Assembly: GCA_964461995.1 (NCBI GenBank)
Contig: CAYWXL010000012.1
Span: 1-64,000 of the forward strand
Reading direction: 5' to 3'
Source of the DNA: JALSRK01 sp964461995
Lineage (GTDB): Bacteria > Acidobacteriota > Terriglobia > Bryobacterales > Bryobacteraceae
Length of the DNA stretch: 64,000 nucleotides
The notes beneath the pieces were generated by a model that worked only from the letters and a program-made list of their open reading frames with translations, did no database searches and was not told the origin of the DNA. Position 1 is the first letter of the stretch. Every line of letters starts with the position of its first letter. Positions 42,340-53,209 of this stretch are shown in pieces. The position numbers were made by a program, and so were the translations under genes.

Positions 42340-43632
42340 TCAAGTTCCCGCGTCCCGGCGTTGCCAAACGAGCTGGCCATCGACGAAGGTAGCCACCGGG
42401 CCGCCGTGGAAACGAACGCCGTGGAAAGGTGAGTTTTTGCTTTTGGAAAACGACCGGTTGACGTCGTAGGTCCACTCCAGGTCGGGGTCGAGAATCGTGA
42501 TGTCCGCGGCTTCCCCCGGCGCCAGGCAACCTGCCGCCAAGCCGAAAACCCGGGCCGGACCGGTGGTGAAGAGTTCCACCAAGCGCATCATCGAGATCCG
42601 CCCTGGATGAAGGAGGCGATCGAAGACGACCGCCACGGCAGTTTCCAGCCCGATGACGCCGAACGGACACCGCTCGAACTCCTGCATCTTCTGGTAGCCG
42701 GTGTGAGGCGCGTGGTCGGTGGCGATTGCGTCCACGGTTCCATTGGCGATGCCTGCGACGAGGGCCTCCAGGTCCTCGCGGCTGCGGAGCGGAGGCTTCA
42801 TTTTGAAGTTGCTGTCGTAGGGGACCGCTTCTTCATCGGTGAGAGCGAGGTGATGGGGGGTCACTTCGCAAGTCACCGGCAAGCCGCGGGACTTGGCGAA
42901 AGCCACCATCGCCATCGAGTTCTTCGTGGAGAGGTGGGCGACATGATACCGGGCGCCCGTAACCTCTACCAAAAGGAGGTCGCGCGCGACCATGACGTCC
43001 TCGGAGCAAGCGGGGATCCCCCGGAGACCGCGGCGCGAAGACTCCACGCCCTCGTGCATGTCGCCGCCGGAGGAAAGATTCAAGTCTTCGCAATGCTGGA
43101 CGACCGTCAGGCCGAACGACCGGGCCAGCTCCATGGCGCGCCGCATCACTCTGGCGTTCATCACCGGCATGCCATCGTCGGAGATGGCCACGACTCCGGC
43201 ATTCTTCAGCGTGCCGATAGGCGCGAGCTCTTCCCCTTTGCTGCCCTGCGTTATGGCGCCGATGGGATGGACCTTGACGACGGCCGATTGGCGGGCCTTT
43301 TCCAGGATGTAGCCGGTGACCGTCGCGCTGTCGTTCACCGGCTGGGTATTGGGCATGCAGCAGATCCGGGTGAAGCCGCCGGCGGCGGCGGCGCGGGCCC
43401 CGGTTTCGATGGTTTCGGCATGGGTGAGGCCGGGCTCGCGCAAGTGAACGTGCAGGTCGATGAAGCCCGGGGCGACGATCTTGCCGGCGGCGTCGTAAAC
43501 TTTGGCGTCCTCGGCCTCGATCTTCTCGTCCACCGCCACGATATGAAAGCCCTCGATGAGCACGTCGGCGGGGCCGTCACGCCGGGTCGCCGGATCGACC
43601 ACTCGTCCGTTTTTGATGATGAGCTTTGCCAT
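42340..43632 (-). CDS. pyrC: Dihydroorotase
   Basis: Cyclises carbamoyl aspartate to dihydroorotate, step three of pyrimidine synthesis. The 430-residue protein is a class I-type enzyme: metal motif DLHVHLREPGLTHAETI, MPNTQPVND, SDDGMPV, HCEDL, HVAHLSTK and ATDHAPHT, all in family order. The frame opens at 43992 but the ATG at 43632 begins MAKLIIKNGRVVDP, the usual N-terminus, and follows the pyrB stop by two bases. Confidence 0.96.
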   Translation of the reverse strand: MAKLIIKNGRVVDPATRRDGPADVLIEGFHIVAVDEKIEAEDAKVYDAAGKIVAPGFIDLHVHLREPGLTHAETIETGARAAAAGGFTRICCMPNTQPVNDSATVTGYILEKARQSAVVKVHPIGAITQGSKGEELAPIGTLKNAGVVAISDDGMPVMNARVMRRAMELARSFGLTVVQHCEDLNLSSGGDMHEGVESSRRGLRGIPACSEDVMVARDLLLVEVTGARYHVAHLSTKNSMAMVAFAKSRGLPVTCEVTPHHLALTDEEAVPYDSNFKMKPPLRSREDLEALVAGIANGTVDAIATDHAPHTGYQKMQEFERCPFGVIGLETAVAVVFDRLLHPGRISMMRLVELFTTGPARVFGLAAGCLAPGEAADITILDPDLEWTYDVNRSFSKSKNSPFHGVRFHGGPVATFVDGQLVWQRRDAGT

Positions 43633-43634
43633 GG

Positions 43635-44543
43635 CTATCCGAGCACCCTCTCGAGCACCGCCATACGGACGGCGACTCCGTTTTCCACCTGGTTGAGAAT
43701 CACCGACCTCTGGGAGTCGGCCACCTCGGAGGAGATCTCCCGGCCCCGGTTGATGGGCCCGGGATGCATGACGAGGACATCCGGTTTGGCCAGCTCGATG
43801 TGTTCCGGCGCGAGCCCGTAGAACGAAAAGTACTCTCCGCGGGGAAAGTCGGGCTCGTGCTGGCGTTCGAGCTGGACCCGGAGCATCATGATGACGTCGG
43901 CGTCGCGGATCGCCTTGTTCATGTCGTATTCGATCGAGACTCCGGGCGCGATGCCGGCCAGCTCCCGCGGCACCAAGGGGGCGGGGCCGCACAGGACGAT
44001 ATCGACGCCGAACTTGGAGAGCAAATAGATGTTCGACCGCGCCACCCGGCTGTGCTCGATATCGCCGATGATGGCCACGCGCAGCCCTTCCAATGTCCGT
44101 TTCCGGTCGAGTATTGTCCGCGCATCGAGCAGCGCCTGGGTAGGATGCTCGTGCGTGCCGTCTCCGGCGTTGATGATCGGCGTTTTCAGATGCCGGGCCA
44201 GGAAGTGGGGAGCACCGGAAGCCTTGTGGCGCATCACGATCGCGTCGGGGCGCATGGCAGCGAGCGTGTTCAGGGTGTCTACCAGGGATTCGCCTTTCGA
44301 GAGGCTGGAGCCCGTGCCGCTGATCAGGATCGCGTCGCCGCCAAGACGCCGCGTGGCGATCTCGAAGCTGGTCCGGGTGCGTGTGGACGGCTCCAGAAAG
44401 AGCAAGACGATCGTCTTGCCGCGTAGGGTGTCGAATTGGGCGAAGGCGCCGTCGCCGGCCGGTTGGAAGTCCTTCGCTCGATCCAGAATCCGTTCGATCT
44501 CCTCCCGGGGAAGGTCTTCGATACCGAGCAGTCCTTGGGCCAT
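43635..44543 (-). CDS. pyrB: Aspartate carbamoyltransferase catalytic subunit
   Basis: Joins carbamoyl phosphate to aspartate, step two of pyrimidine synthesis. The 302-residue protein has the carbamoyl-phosphate site FLEPSTRTRTSFE, the KGESLVDT loop, IINAGDGTHEHPTQALLD, and VMHPGPINRG near the C-terminus. No pyrI regulatory chain is present; the association with PyrR and PyrC matches the type in which catalytic chains form other complexes. Confidence 0.97.
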   Translation of the reverse strand: MAQGLLGIEDLPREEIERILDRAKDFQPAGDGAFAQFDTLRGKTIVLLFLEPSTRTRTSFEIATRRLGGDAILISGTGSSLSKGESLVDTLNTLAAMRPDAIVMRHKASGAPHFLARHLKTPIINAGDGTHEHPTQALLDARTILDRKRTLEGLRVAIIGDIEHSRVARSNIYLLSKFGVDIVLCGPAPLVPRELAGIAPGVSIEYDMNKAIRDADVIMMLRVQLERQHEPDFPRGEYFSFYGLAPEHIELAKPDVLVMHPGPINRGREISSEVADSQRSVILNQVENGVAVRMAVLERVLG

Positions 44544-44621
44544 GATCGCCTCGACCTTACAGTGTAGTGCGTCCCGGTCTCGCCGAGGAACGAGGCGCCT
44601 CCACGGACGAGCCGACAGGCC

Positions 44622-45176
44622 TCAGGAGCCGCCGCCTGGAAACCGCAAGACCCGCTCCTCGTCGTCGATCTCCTGTAAGCGAACCTCGACGAGCTCCTCG
44701 CGGCTCGTCGGCACCTTCCGCCCGACGTACTGCGCCTCAATAGGCAGCTCCCGGTGTCCGCGATCGACCAGAACAAGCAACTCCACCCGCGCCGGGCGTC
44801 CGTGGTCGAACAGGGCATTCAACGCCGCGCGGGCGGTCCGCCCGGTGAAGAGAACGTCGTCCACCAGAATCACGTCCAGGCCCGTAACCGGAAACGGAAT
44901 TTCGGTGGCGTTGACAACCGGCTGTCCAGCAATCAACGAAAGGTCGTCGCGGTAGAGCTGGATGTCCAGAATCCCCACCGGCGGAGACTTGCCCTCGATC
45001 TCCTGAATCTTGCTGGCCAGCCGCTCGGCCAACGGGACGCCCCGGCGCCGGATTCCTACGAGCGCCAAGCGGTCCAGGTCCGTCTTTTTCTCAAGAATCT
45101 CGTGGGTAAGGCGCACGAGCGTCCGGTGGATCTCCGAAGCGCTCATGATCTGCACCGGCCCGGCGGGCTCGCTCAT
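44622..45176 (-). CDS. pyrR: PyrR bifunctional pyr operon regulator/uracil phosphoribosyltransferase
   Basis: An RNA-binding attenuation regulator in many bacteria, with uracil phosphoribosyltransferase activity. The 184-residue protein carries ALVGIRRRGVPLAERLA, DIQLYRDDL and the PRPP-binding VILVDDVLFTGRTARAALN, then VLVDRGHRELPIEAQYVGRKVPTS. First gene of pyrRBC. The ATG at 45176 is preferred over a TTG at 45191. No PyrR-type RNA attenuator could be confirmed by eye in the leader. Confidence 0.95.
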   Translation of the reverse strand: MSEPAGPVQIMSASEIHRTLVRLTHEILEKKTDLDRLALVGIRRRGVPLAERLASKIQEIEGKSPPVGILDIQLYRDDLSLIAGQPVVNATEIPFPVTGLDVILVDDVLFTGRTARAALNALFDHGRPARVELLVLVDRGHRELPIEAQYVGRKVPTSREELVEVRLQEIDDEERVLRFPGGGS

Positions 45177-45271
45177 CGACGGATTCGCCAACTGCCCAGC
45201 GTAGCACAGGCTTCTCGAAAGAGCGCCGGCGGCGGGCCCATTGACCAGCCGCAGAACGCACGAGAAGAAAA

Positions 45272-45287
45272 GGTTGTTTCAACAACC
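45272..45287. repeat. Perfect inverted repeat between pyrR and the orphan winged-helix gene
   Basis: GGTTGTT-TC-AACAACC, a 7-bp inverted repeat with a two-base spacer, in the 161-base divergent region. The short spacer suits a dimer-binding operator better than a hairpin, although a 6-bp stem with a four-base loop followed by ATTTTTG on the + strand also allows a weak terminator-like structure. It lies 51 bases before the winged-helix start and 96 bases before pyrR. Confidence 0.5.
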
Positions 45288-45337
45288 ATTTTTGTGGCAC
45301 TAATGGTAGAGAGGGATCTAGCTGGGAGGGATGTTGC

Positions 45338-45646
45338 ATGACGGTCTTATTCGCTCCATCGCCGCCTGCGGGCGTGCGGTTTACCCGCAAAGAGCGCCAG
45401 CTCTTCGAAGCGCTGGCCCGCCACGCCAATCACGTCTTGACACGGCGGTATCTGCTGCGGAACGTGTGGGGTTACAGTGAGGACGCCCGGACACGCACCG
45501 TGGACGTCCACATCCGCCGCTTGCGCAAGAAGCTGGAGAGCGCCCCCGGACTTCGCATCTGCACCGTGTTCGGACAAGGCTACGTGATGGAGACGGCGGA
45601 AGGACCTGCTGAGGGAACAACGTCTGAAAAAGCCACGCCGTGCTGA
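45338..45646 (+). CDS. Orphan OmpR/PhoB-type winged-helix DNA-binding protein
   Basis: A 102-residue protein that is only the DNA-binding effector domain of an OmpR-type response regulator: VRFTRKERQLFEALARHANHVLTRRYLLRNVWGY, the recognition helix region RTVDVHIRRLRKKLES and the wing RICTVFGQGYVME. There is no receiver domain. GGGAGG lies about 8 bases before the ATG at 45338. It might regulate itself and the divergent pyr operon through the inverted repeat between them, but nothing in the sequence proves that. Confidence 0.78.
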   Translation: MTVLFAPSPPAGVRFTRKERQLFEALARHANHVLTRRYLLRNVWGYSEDARTRTVDVHIRRLRKKLESAPGLRICTVFGQGYVMETAEGPAEGTTSEKATPC

Positions 45647-45664
45647 CCGACTGGCGAGAGGTCT

Positions 45665-45955
45665 CTAAAATCGCTTCAAGCGATTCTTGATCCGGCGAGC
45701 CAGTTTCTCGATCCGTTCGGCTTTTCGGAGGGCGTTGAGCGACAGAACGTGATAGTCGTTCTCCTCCAGTTCCTTCTTGAGTTCCTCGGCGAGCTTCACC
45801 AGCTCGGCGGCATCCTGACGGGATTTGCGGTACTCATGCTCCAGGATGTGCTCGGCCTGGGTCCGGCCGTCCGGCATGCGCCGCTTAGTTGCGTCTTCCG
45901 GTTCCTGCGCTACCAGCAGCCCGCCCAGAATGGCCAGTAATATCAGGCGTTTCAT
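45665..45955 (-). CDS. Small exported hypothetical protein
   Basis: A 96-residue protein with a signal peptide (MKRLILLAILGGLLVAQ) and a helical, highly charged mature part (DAAELVKLAEELKKELEEN, RKAERIEKLARRIKNRLKRF) that could form a coiled coil. GAGGGATC precedes the ATG. It is divergent from homoserine dehydrogenase with 27 bases between starts. Function unknown. Confidence 0.75.
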   Translation of the reverse strand: MKRLILLAILGGLLVAQEPEDATKRRMPDGRTQAEHILEHEYRKSRQDAAELVKLAEELKKELEENDYHVLSLNALRKAERIEKLARRIKNRLKRF

Positions 45956-45982
45956 GATCCCTCACTGGTATCATAGCCTTTT

Positions 45983-47287
45983 ATGCGGGAGGTGAACGTC
46001 GGCATCGTCGGGCTGGGGAACGTGGGTCTCGGCACGCTCCGGATCCTGGCGGAAAACGCTGAGCAGATCGAGCTGAAACTAGGCTTCCGATTGACGGTCC
46101 GAATCGTTTGCAGCCGCAATCCGGAAACCAAACCGCTACCCGACGCGTTCTGCGACGTCCCGCGTACGTCCGATTGGAGGGAAGTGGTCTCACATCCGCA
46201 GGTGGACATCGTTGCCGAGCTGGTGGGCGGAACGGGGGTGGCCTCGGAGATCGTCCATGCGGCCATCGCCAACGGCAAGTCCGTGGTCACCGCCAACAAA
46301 GAGCTGATGGCGCTCTCCGGCGCGGAGATCTGGGACCGGGCCATCGCGGCAGGAATCAACGTGGCGATGGAAGCCAGCGTCGCCGGCGGCATCCCGATCC
46401 ACGCGGTCTTACGCGAAGGGATCTCCGGAGACCGGATCGTCGCCCTTTACGGCATCCTCAACGGCACCTGCAATTACATCATGACGGAGATCGAGCACTG
46501 CGGCGCGGATTTCACCGAGGTGCTCGCCGAGGCTCAGCGCCTCGGGTACGCAGAATCCGACCCCAGCGCCGACATCGACGGCGCGGACGCCCGGTCGAAG
46601 CTCGCCATCCTCGCCGCTCTGGCTTTCGGCGAACGGATCACACCCGACGACATCTACACCGAGGGCATCCGCCGGGTTTCGCCGGTCGATTTCCAATACG
46701 CCGAACGCCTGGGACACACGATCCGCTTGATCTGCGCGGCGCGGCAGTCGAAAGAAGGGCTGGTGCTGTCGGTACGGCCATCGTTGATCCCCCGCGACAC
46801 GATCCTCGCCGGCGTCCAAGGTGCGTACAACGCTGTCTGGGTCCGCGGCCGCTACGGGGAAGACACGTTTTACTACGGCAAGGGCGCAGGGCCGGAGCCA
46901 ACGGGAGTAGCGGTGGTCAGCGACCTGATGCGGGTGGCCCGGGAGATCCGCCGGGGCAGCCCGGAGCGCGTCTCCCCGTTCGCGCACGAGCGGCTCGGCG
47001 AATACAAACCCATCCCAGTCGAGACCCAAAAAAGCGCGTTCTACCTGCGGTTCCGGGTGAAAGACCGCCCCGGAATCATCGCTACGCTTGGCCGCATCCT
47101 GGCAGAACGAGACATCAGCATCGACGCAGTCCTGCAGCTCCCATCCGAATCCAAGGACAACCTGCCGTTCGTGATCACGCTGGAACGAAGCCGGGAGGCG
47201 GCGGTCCGCGAAGCGCTGGCGGAGATGCGAGCGCTGGATTTCATGGTTGAAGAACCGCTGGCCATGCCGATGGAAACGGCCTTATGA
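45983..47287 (+). CDS. hom: Homoserine dehydrogenase with ACT domain
   Basis: Reduces aspartate semialdehyde to homoserine for threonine and methionine synthesis. The 434-residue protein shows the NAD(P)-binding VGIVGLGNVGLGTL, VVTANKELMA, the signature YGILNGTCNYIMTEIE and the substrate region AESDPSADIDGADARSKLAILAALAF. Residues ~355-434 are an ACT domain (FYLRFRVKDRPGIIATLGRILAERDISIDAVLQ), the site of feedback inhibition by threonine in many homologues. It overlaps the next gene by four bases. Confidence 0.96.
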   Translation: MREVNVGIVGLGNVGLGTLRILAENAEQIELKLGFRLTVRIVCSRNPETKPLPDAFCDVPRTSDWREVVSHPQVDIVAELVGGTGVASEIVHAAIANGKSVVTANKELMALSGAEIWDRAIAAGINVAMEASVAGGIPIHAVLREGISGDRIVALYGILNGTCNYIMTEIEHCGADFTEVLAEAQRLGYAESDPSADIDGADARSKLAILAALAFGERITPDDIYTEGIRRVSPVDFQYAERLGHTIRLICAARQSKEGLVLSVRPSLIPRDTILAGVQGAYNAVWVRGRYGEDTFYYGKGAGPEPTGVAVVSDLMRVAREIRRGSPERVSPFAHERLGEYKPIPVETQKSAFYLRFRVKDRPGIIATLGRILAERDISIDAVLQLPSESKDNLPFVITLERSREAAVREALAEMRALDFMVEEPLAMPMETAL

Positions 47288-47946
47288 AAACCTTTCAGCT
47301 TGTTTTGATTCTCGCCGCCTGGGCCGGCCCCCTTTTGCCCGGACAGGTGGCCACCGAAGCCAATCGCCGCCTGGAATCGGCGGAGGGGCGCCAGCGGTTG
47401 ATCCAGGCGCTATCGAAGCCGGAACGGGCGGAACGTCTCCGCGCCCGGAAGCTGGTGGAGGCACTGGAACTGAAACCGGGCGACACCGTCGTGGACCTGG
47501 GCACGGGCGCGGGCATCTTGTTGCCGTTCCTGGCCGCGGCGGTGGGACCCAGAGGGACTGTCGTCGCTCAGGATATCCACCACGACTACCTCGACGCTGC
47601 CCAGAAGATGGCGGACAAAGCGGGCATCACAAATGTCCGGCTCGTGCTGGGAACCGAGCGCAGCCCCAACCTGGAGCCCGGCGTGGCCGACGTCATCGTT
47701 ACGGTGGACGCGTATCACCACTTCAACTACCCCCAGGAGATGCTGACCGGAATCAAGGGAGCGCTCAAGCCCGACGGCAGGTTCGCCGTGCTCGATTACT
47801 ACCCGGAAGGGTTTCGGGAACCGGGCCACATCCGCGCCGGCAAGGCAGAAGTGATCCAGGAGATCGAGGCTGCTGGATTCCGGCTGGTCGCCGAGAAGGA
47901 GCACGTACCTGGCAAGCAGTACTTGATCATCTTCACGCCGAAGTAA
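47284..47946 (+). CDS. Exported class I SAM-dependent methyltransferase
   Basis: A 220-residue protein with a predicted signal peptide (MKTFQLVLILAAWAGPLLPG) ahead of a normal Rossmann methyltransferase fold: motif I VVDLGTGAGILLPFLA, GTVVAQDIHHDYLDAA, IVTVDAYHHF and LKPDGRFAVLDYYPEG. Export of a SAM-dependent enzyme is puzzling because SAM is cytoplasmic; the N-terminal segment may instead be a membrane anchor with the domain retained inside. It is translationally coupled to hom (ATGA overlap). The substrate is unknown. Confidence 0.83.
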   Translation: MKTFQLVLILAAWAGPLLPGQVATEANRRLESAEGRQRLIQALSKPERAERLRARKLVEALELKPGDTVVDLGTGAGILLPFLAAAVGPRGTVVAQDIHHDYLDAAQKMADKAGITNVRLVLGTERSPNLEPGVADVIVTVDAYHHFNYPQEMLTGIKGALKPDGRFAVLDYYPEGFREPGHIRAGKAEVIQEIEAAGFRLVAEKEHVPGKQYLIIFTPK

Positions 47947-47988
47947 GACGCCCAAGCGATGCGAGCGTGAGCGGAGGCGTGCCGGCCC

Positions 47989-50483
<2,495 letters not shown>

Positions 50484-50487
50484 CGGC

Positions 50488-51717
50488 TTACTTCAGGCGG
50501 GCCCCCGGCCCCACGCCGAACGCCTTACCTAGCTTCACCCAGCGCGAACTTTCCACCATGGCCAGCTTGGCCCGCAGCGCCTCGACTTCCCGGTCCAGTT
50601 TCAGCGCCCACTCGGTGCGCTCCTTGACGCGCTTCTCGGCGTCGTCCAGCGCCTCCACGCACTTGGCCAGCTCCTCGGATTTCGCGTCCAGTTTCTTCTG
50701 GGTTTCCGACGCCCACCGGGCCTTTTCGGCGATCTCGGCTTCCAGAGCCCGGATCTTGGTCTCATAGCCCGAGGAGATCTCGGCGATCTCGGCCTCTTTC
50801 TCGGCGTGGAACTCGTCCAGGCGCCGGCGGGCTTCCCCCAACTCGGCATTGAGCTCCTGGGCCCACTGATTGCGCTCTTCCAGTTCCTCCTTAAGCGCCC
50901 GGAACTTCTCGAGCAGTTCCTGGTGCTCCGCCTTGGCAGCTTCCAGCCATTGATCTTTGGTAGCCAGCTCCGCTTCGAGCTTTTCGATGTGCTGAGACCG
51001 TTCGCGCAAAATGTTTGCGGCGCTGGGCAGGTAGACAAAAGCGGGCGAACCCGTGATCGGGGCAAGCGCACAGACGGCGATGAAGAAATTCGAATCCTCC
51101 GGCGCGAGCGATCCGGACTCCAAACGGACCTCGGCGCCCCGCGCCTGCCCGACAGGATGGAAGACAATCGCCGGTCCGTGATTCTGGACGAAAAGAGAGA
51201 CGTGGGGAAAGACCTCGGCGAGGGCGGCGCGGAACTCCTCGAAAGTAAACTCGTGCACGTGATAAGGGTTGGGGCCCGAGAGCTTGCGTGACTCTTCGTA
51301 GAACAATTTGTTTGGAGTCGATACTATAAACTCGCCTCCAGGCGCCAGCACACGGCGGGCTTCGGCGAGCAACCGCCGCCAGTCGGGAAGGTGCTCGATC
51401 ATCTCGAAAGCGACGACGAGATCGACGGAAGCGTCGGGCAGAGGCAAAGCCGTTCCGCTGCCGCACAGGAACCGGACATTCGCCGCCGGGTAGTGGGCAG
51501 TGGCGTAGCGGATGGCCTCACAGGAGTTGTCGATCCCGATCACGGAAGCAGCCGATCTCGCGAGTTCGGCAGCGCCGTAGCCCGCCCCGCACCCGATGTC
51601 CACCACGCGCTTGCCGCGGCTCAGCCGCGCCGCGAACAGATAGCGCGAGAAGTGCTCGTTCCAGAGATCGAGGTCTACTTGTCCCGGGATAACCCGTTCG
51701 CCTGTGAATTCAGTCAA
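50488..51717 (-). CDS. SAM-dependent methyltransferase with long C-terminal coiled coil (WbdD-like layout)
   Basis: Residues 1-~200 are a class I methyltransferase (FTGERVIPGQVDLDLWNEHFSRY, motif I VVDIGCGAGYGAAELA, AFEMIEHLPDWRRLLAEARRVL). Residues ~235-395 form one long heptad-like coiled coil rich in Glu, Lys and Ala. The ending SRWVKLGKAFGVGP resembles tails of glycan-chain proteins. In E. coli O9a, WbdD joins a methyltransferase (with a kinase) to a coiled coil that sets O-antigen length; no kinase domain is seen here. It overlaps the Wzt-like gene by 8 bases, supporting a role in polysaccharide capping. Confidence 0.85.
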   Translation of the reverse strand: MTEFTGERVIPGQVDLDLWNEHFSRYLFAARLSRGKRVVDIGCGAGYGAAELARSAASVIGIDNSCEAIRYATAHYPAANVRFLCGSGTALPLPDASVDLVVAFEMIEHLPDWRRLLAEARRVLAPGGEFIVSTPNKLFYEESRKLSGPNPYHVHEFTFEEFRAALAEVFPHVSLFVQNHGPAIVFHPVGQARGAEVRLESGSLAPEDSNFFIAVCALAPITGSPAFVYLPSAANILRERSQHIEKLEAELATKDQWLEAAKAEHQELLEKFRALKEELEERNQWAQELNAELGEARRRLDEFHAEKEAEIAEISSGYETKIRALEAEIAEKARWASETQKKLDAKSEELAKCVEALDDAEKRVKERTEWALKLDREVEALRAKLAMVESSRWVKLGKAFGVGPGARLK

Positions 51718-53032
51718 GCTGCGCCTCCGGTTCCGGAATGGTGTCCCGCAGTCGGCGATTCACCTCTACTCTGGCCGGCAAGTGGACAAAGCCGTAGACG
51801 GGTCCAGAGGCCGGCGCCATCTCTAGCGTAAGGGCATTGTCGATCCAGTCGCACACGGTGTACTCCTCCAGCGTTCCATCGGCGATGGCGGGTGAGAACG
51901 AGAAGTGGCCGGGGTACAGGATGGGCAAGTTGAGGTGGAAATCCACCGTGTAGATGTCGCCCGGCTTCATCGGCGGCAAGGGACGCCCTTCGCGAGTGGT
52001 ATTCGTGCCGGCGAAGTCGAGGCCGAGATGATTGCGAAGCATGAAGCCGACGTTCGGCCGCGGGATGGGTTGATGGGCGCGGACACTAATGCGGACGACA
52101 ATGTTGCCGCCCGGCTCCAGGGCGCCGGCCGGGCGGCCGTTGCCGTCGAGGACGGCGATGCCGAGCACCTCCGCACGCCGGTCGCCGTAACGGTGGTCCA
52201 CGTTGGGAATCGTATCTACGATCTCGGGGGGAGCGCCAGGGCCTTTCTCCGCCGGTTCCGGCTGCCGTTGCTGCTCCTGCTGGTAACGAGCATCCTTTTC
52301 GGCCATGGCCGCCTGGTATTGGGCAACGACCTCGGCCGGGTCGCCAAGGGCGCGGACGCGGCCGTGGTCGAGCCAAAGGGCGCGGTCAGCGAGGCTTTTA
52401 ACATCGGCCATCGAGTGCGTGACGAGCAGGATGGTGACGCCGAGGCGGCGGAGCTCGTGGACCTTGCGCATGCAGCGCTGGCGGAAGTAGATGTCTCCGA
52501 CGGCGAGGGCCTCGTCCACCAGGAGCACCTCCGGATCCACGTGGATGGCGACGGCGAAAGCGAGGCGGACGGCCATGCCGCTCGAGTAGGTCTTGACCGG
52601 CTGGTCGATGAACTCGCCGATCTCGGCGAACCGCTCGATGTGCGGGTACTTTGCGTCCATCTCGGCAGCGCTGAAGCCGAGAATTGCCCCGCTGAGGTAG
52701 ACGTTGTCCCGGCCGGTGAACTCAGGATTGAAGCCAGCGCCCAGTTCGAGGAGCGCTGATATGCGGCCTTTGACGCGAACCGCGCCGGAGGTGGGCTCCA
52801 GGATGCCCGCCACGAGCTGGAGCAGGGTGCTCTTCCCGGCGCCGTTCTCGCCGATCACGCAGAAGGTCTCCCCCCGCGCAACCTGGAAGGAAACGTCCCG
52901 GAGCGCCCAATAGTCGGAGTGGTAGGAACGGAAACCGAAGCTGAGAAGTTCTTTCAGGCGGTCTCCCGGCGCGCGGTAGATCGCGTAGCTCTTGGAAACC
53001 TTTTCGAACTCGACAATGGCTTCAGCGCTCAT
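51710..53032 (-). CDS. Wzt-like polysaccharide ABC transporter ATPase with carbohydrate-binding C-terminus
   Basis: A 440-residue protein. Residues 1-~250 form an ABC ATPase of the O-antigen/teichoic acid export type: Walker A GENGAGKST (Lys67), signature TYSSGMAVRLAFA, Walker B PEVLLVDEALAVGD and the LVTHSMADV switch. Residues ~285-440 match the layout of the Wzt C-terminal beta-sandwich that recognises the capped end of the glycan. It would drive export of undecaprenyl-linked polysaccharide. The Wzm permease normally just upstream is missing: a tRNA and parB are there instead. Confidence 0.92.
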   Translation of the reverse strand: MSAEAIVEFEKVSKSYAIYRAPGDRLKELLSFGFRSYHSDYWALRDVSFQVARGETFCVIGENGAGKSTLLQLVAGILEPTSGAVRVKGRISALLELGAGFNPEFTGRDNVYLSGAILGFSAAEMDAKYPHIERFAEIGEFIDQPVKTYSSGMAVRLAFAVAIHVDPEVLLVDEALAVGDIYFRQRCMRKVHELRRLGVTILLVTHSMADVKSLADRALWLDHGRVRALGDPAEVVAQYQAAMAEKDARYQQEQQRQPEPAEKGPGAPPEIVDTIPNVDHRYGDRRAEVLGIAVLDGNGRPAGALEPGGNIVVRISVRAHQPIPRPNVGFMLRNHLGLDFAGTNTTREGRPLPPMKPGDIYTVDFHLNLPILYPGHFSFSPAIADGTLEEYTVCDWIDNALTLEMAPASGPVYGFVHLPARVEVNRRLRDTIPEPEAQLD

Positions 53033-53125
53033 GAATCACTCCCGCCGCGAGGGGCACACCGGGTCACGGCAGGCGGAATTGACAAGGCCAGCGGTTGACC
53101 GATAGGCTGGTAATTGGTCGGTCTT

Positions 53126-53201
53126 GCCGGCGTAGCTCAGCGGTTAGAGCGACGGTCTCATAATCCGTAGGTCGAAGGTTCGAATCCTTCCGCCGGCACC
53201 A
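53126..53201 (+). tRNA. tRNA-Met (CAT), elongator type or Ile2
   Basis: A 76-base cloverleaf with an encoded CCA. The acceptor stem GCCGGCG/CGCCGGC is perfect, the T arm is GAAGG-TTCGAAT-CCTTC, and the anticodon CAT is at 53159-53161 in the loop CTCATAA. Position 31/39 is a T-T mismatch. The first pair is G-C, so it is not an initiator tRNA. A CAT anticodon can also be tRNA-Ile2 after lysidine modification; sequence alone does not decide. Confidence 0.93.
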
Positions 53202-53209
53202 CTCCCCAC

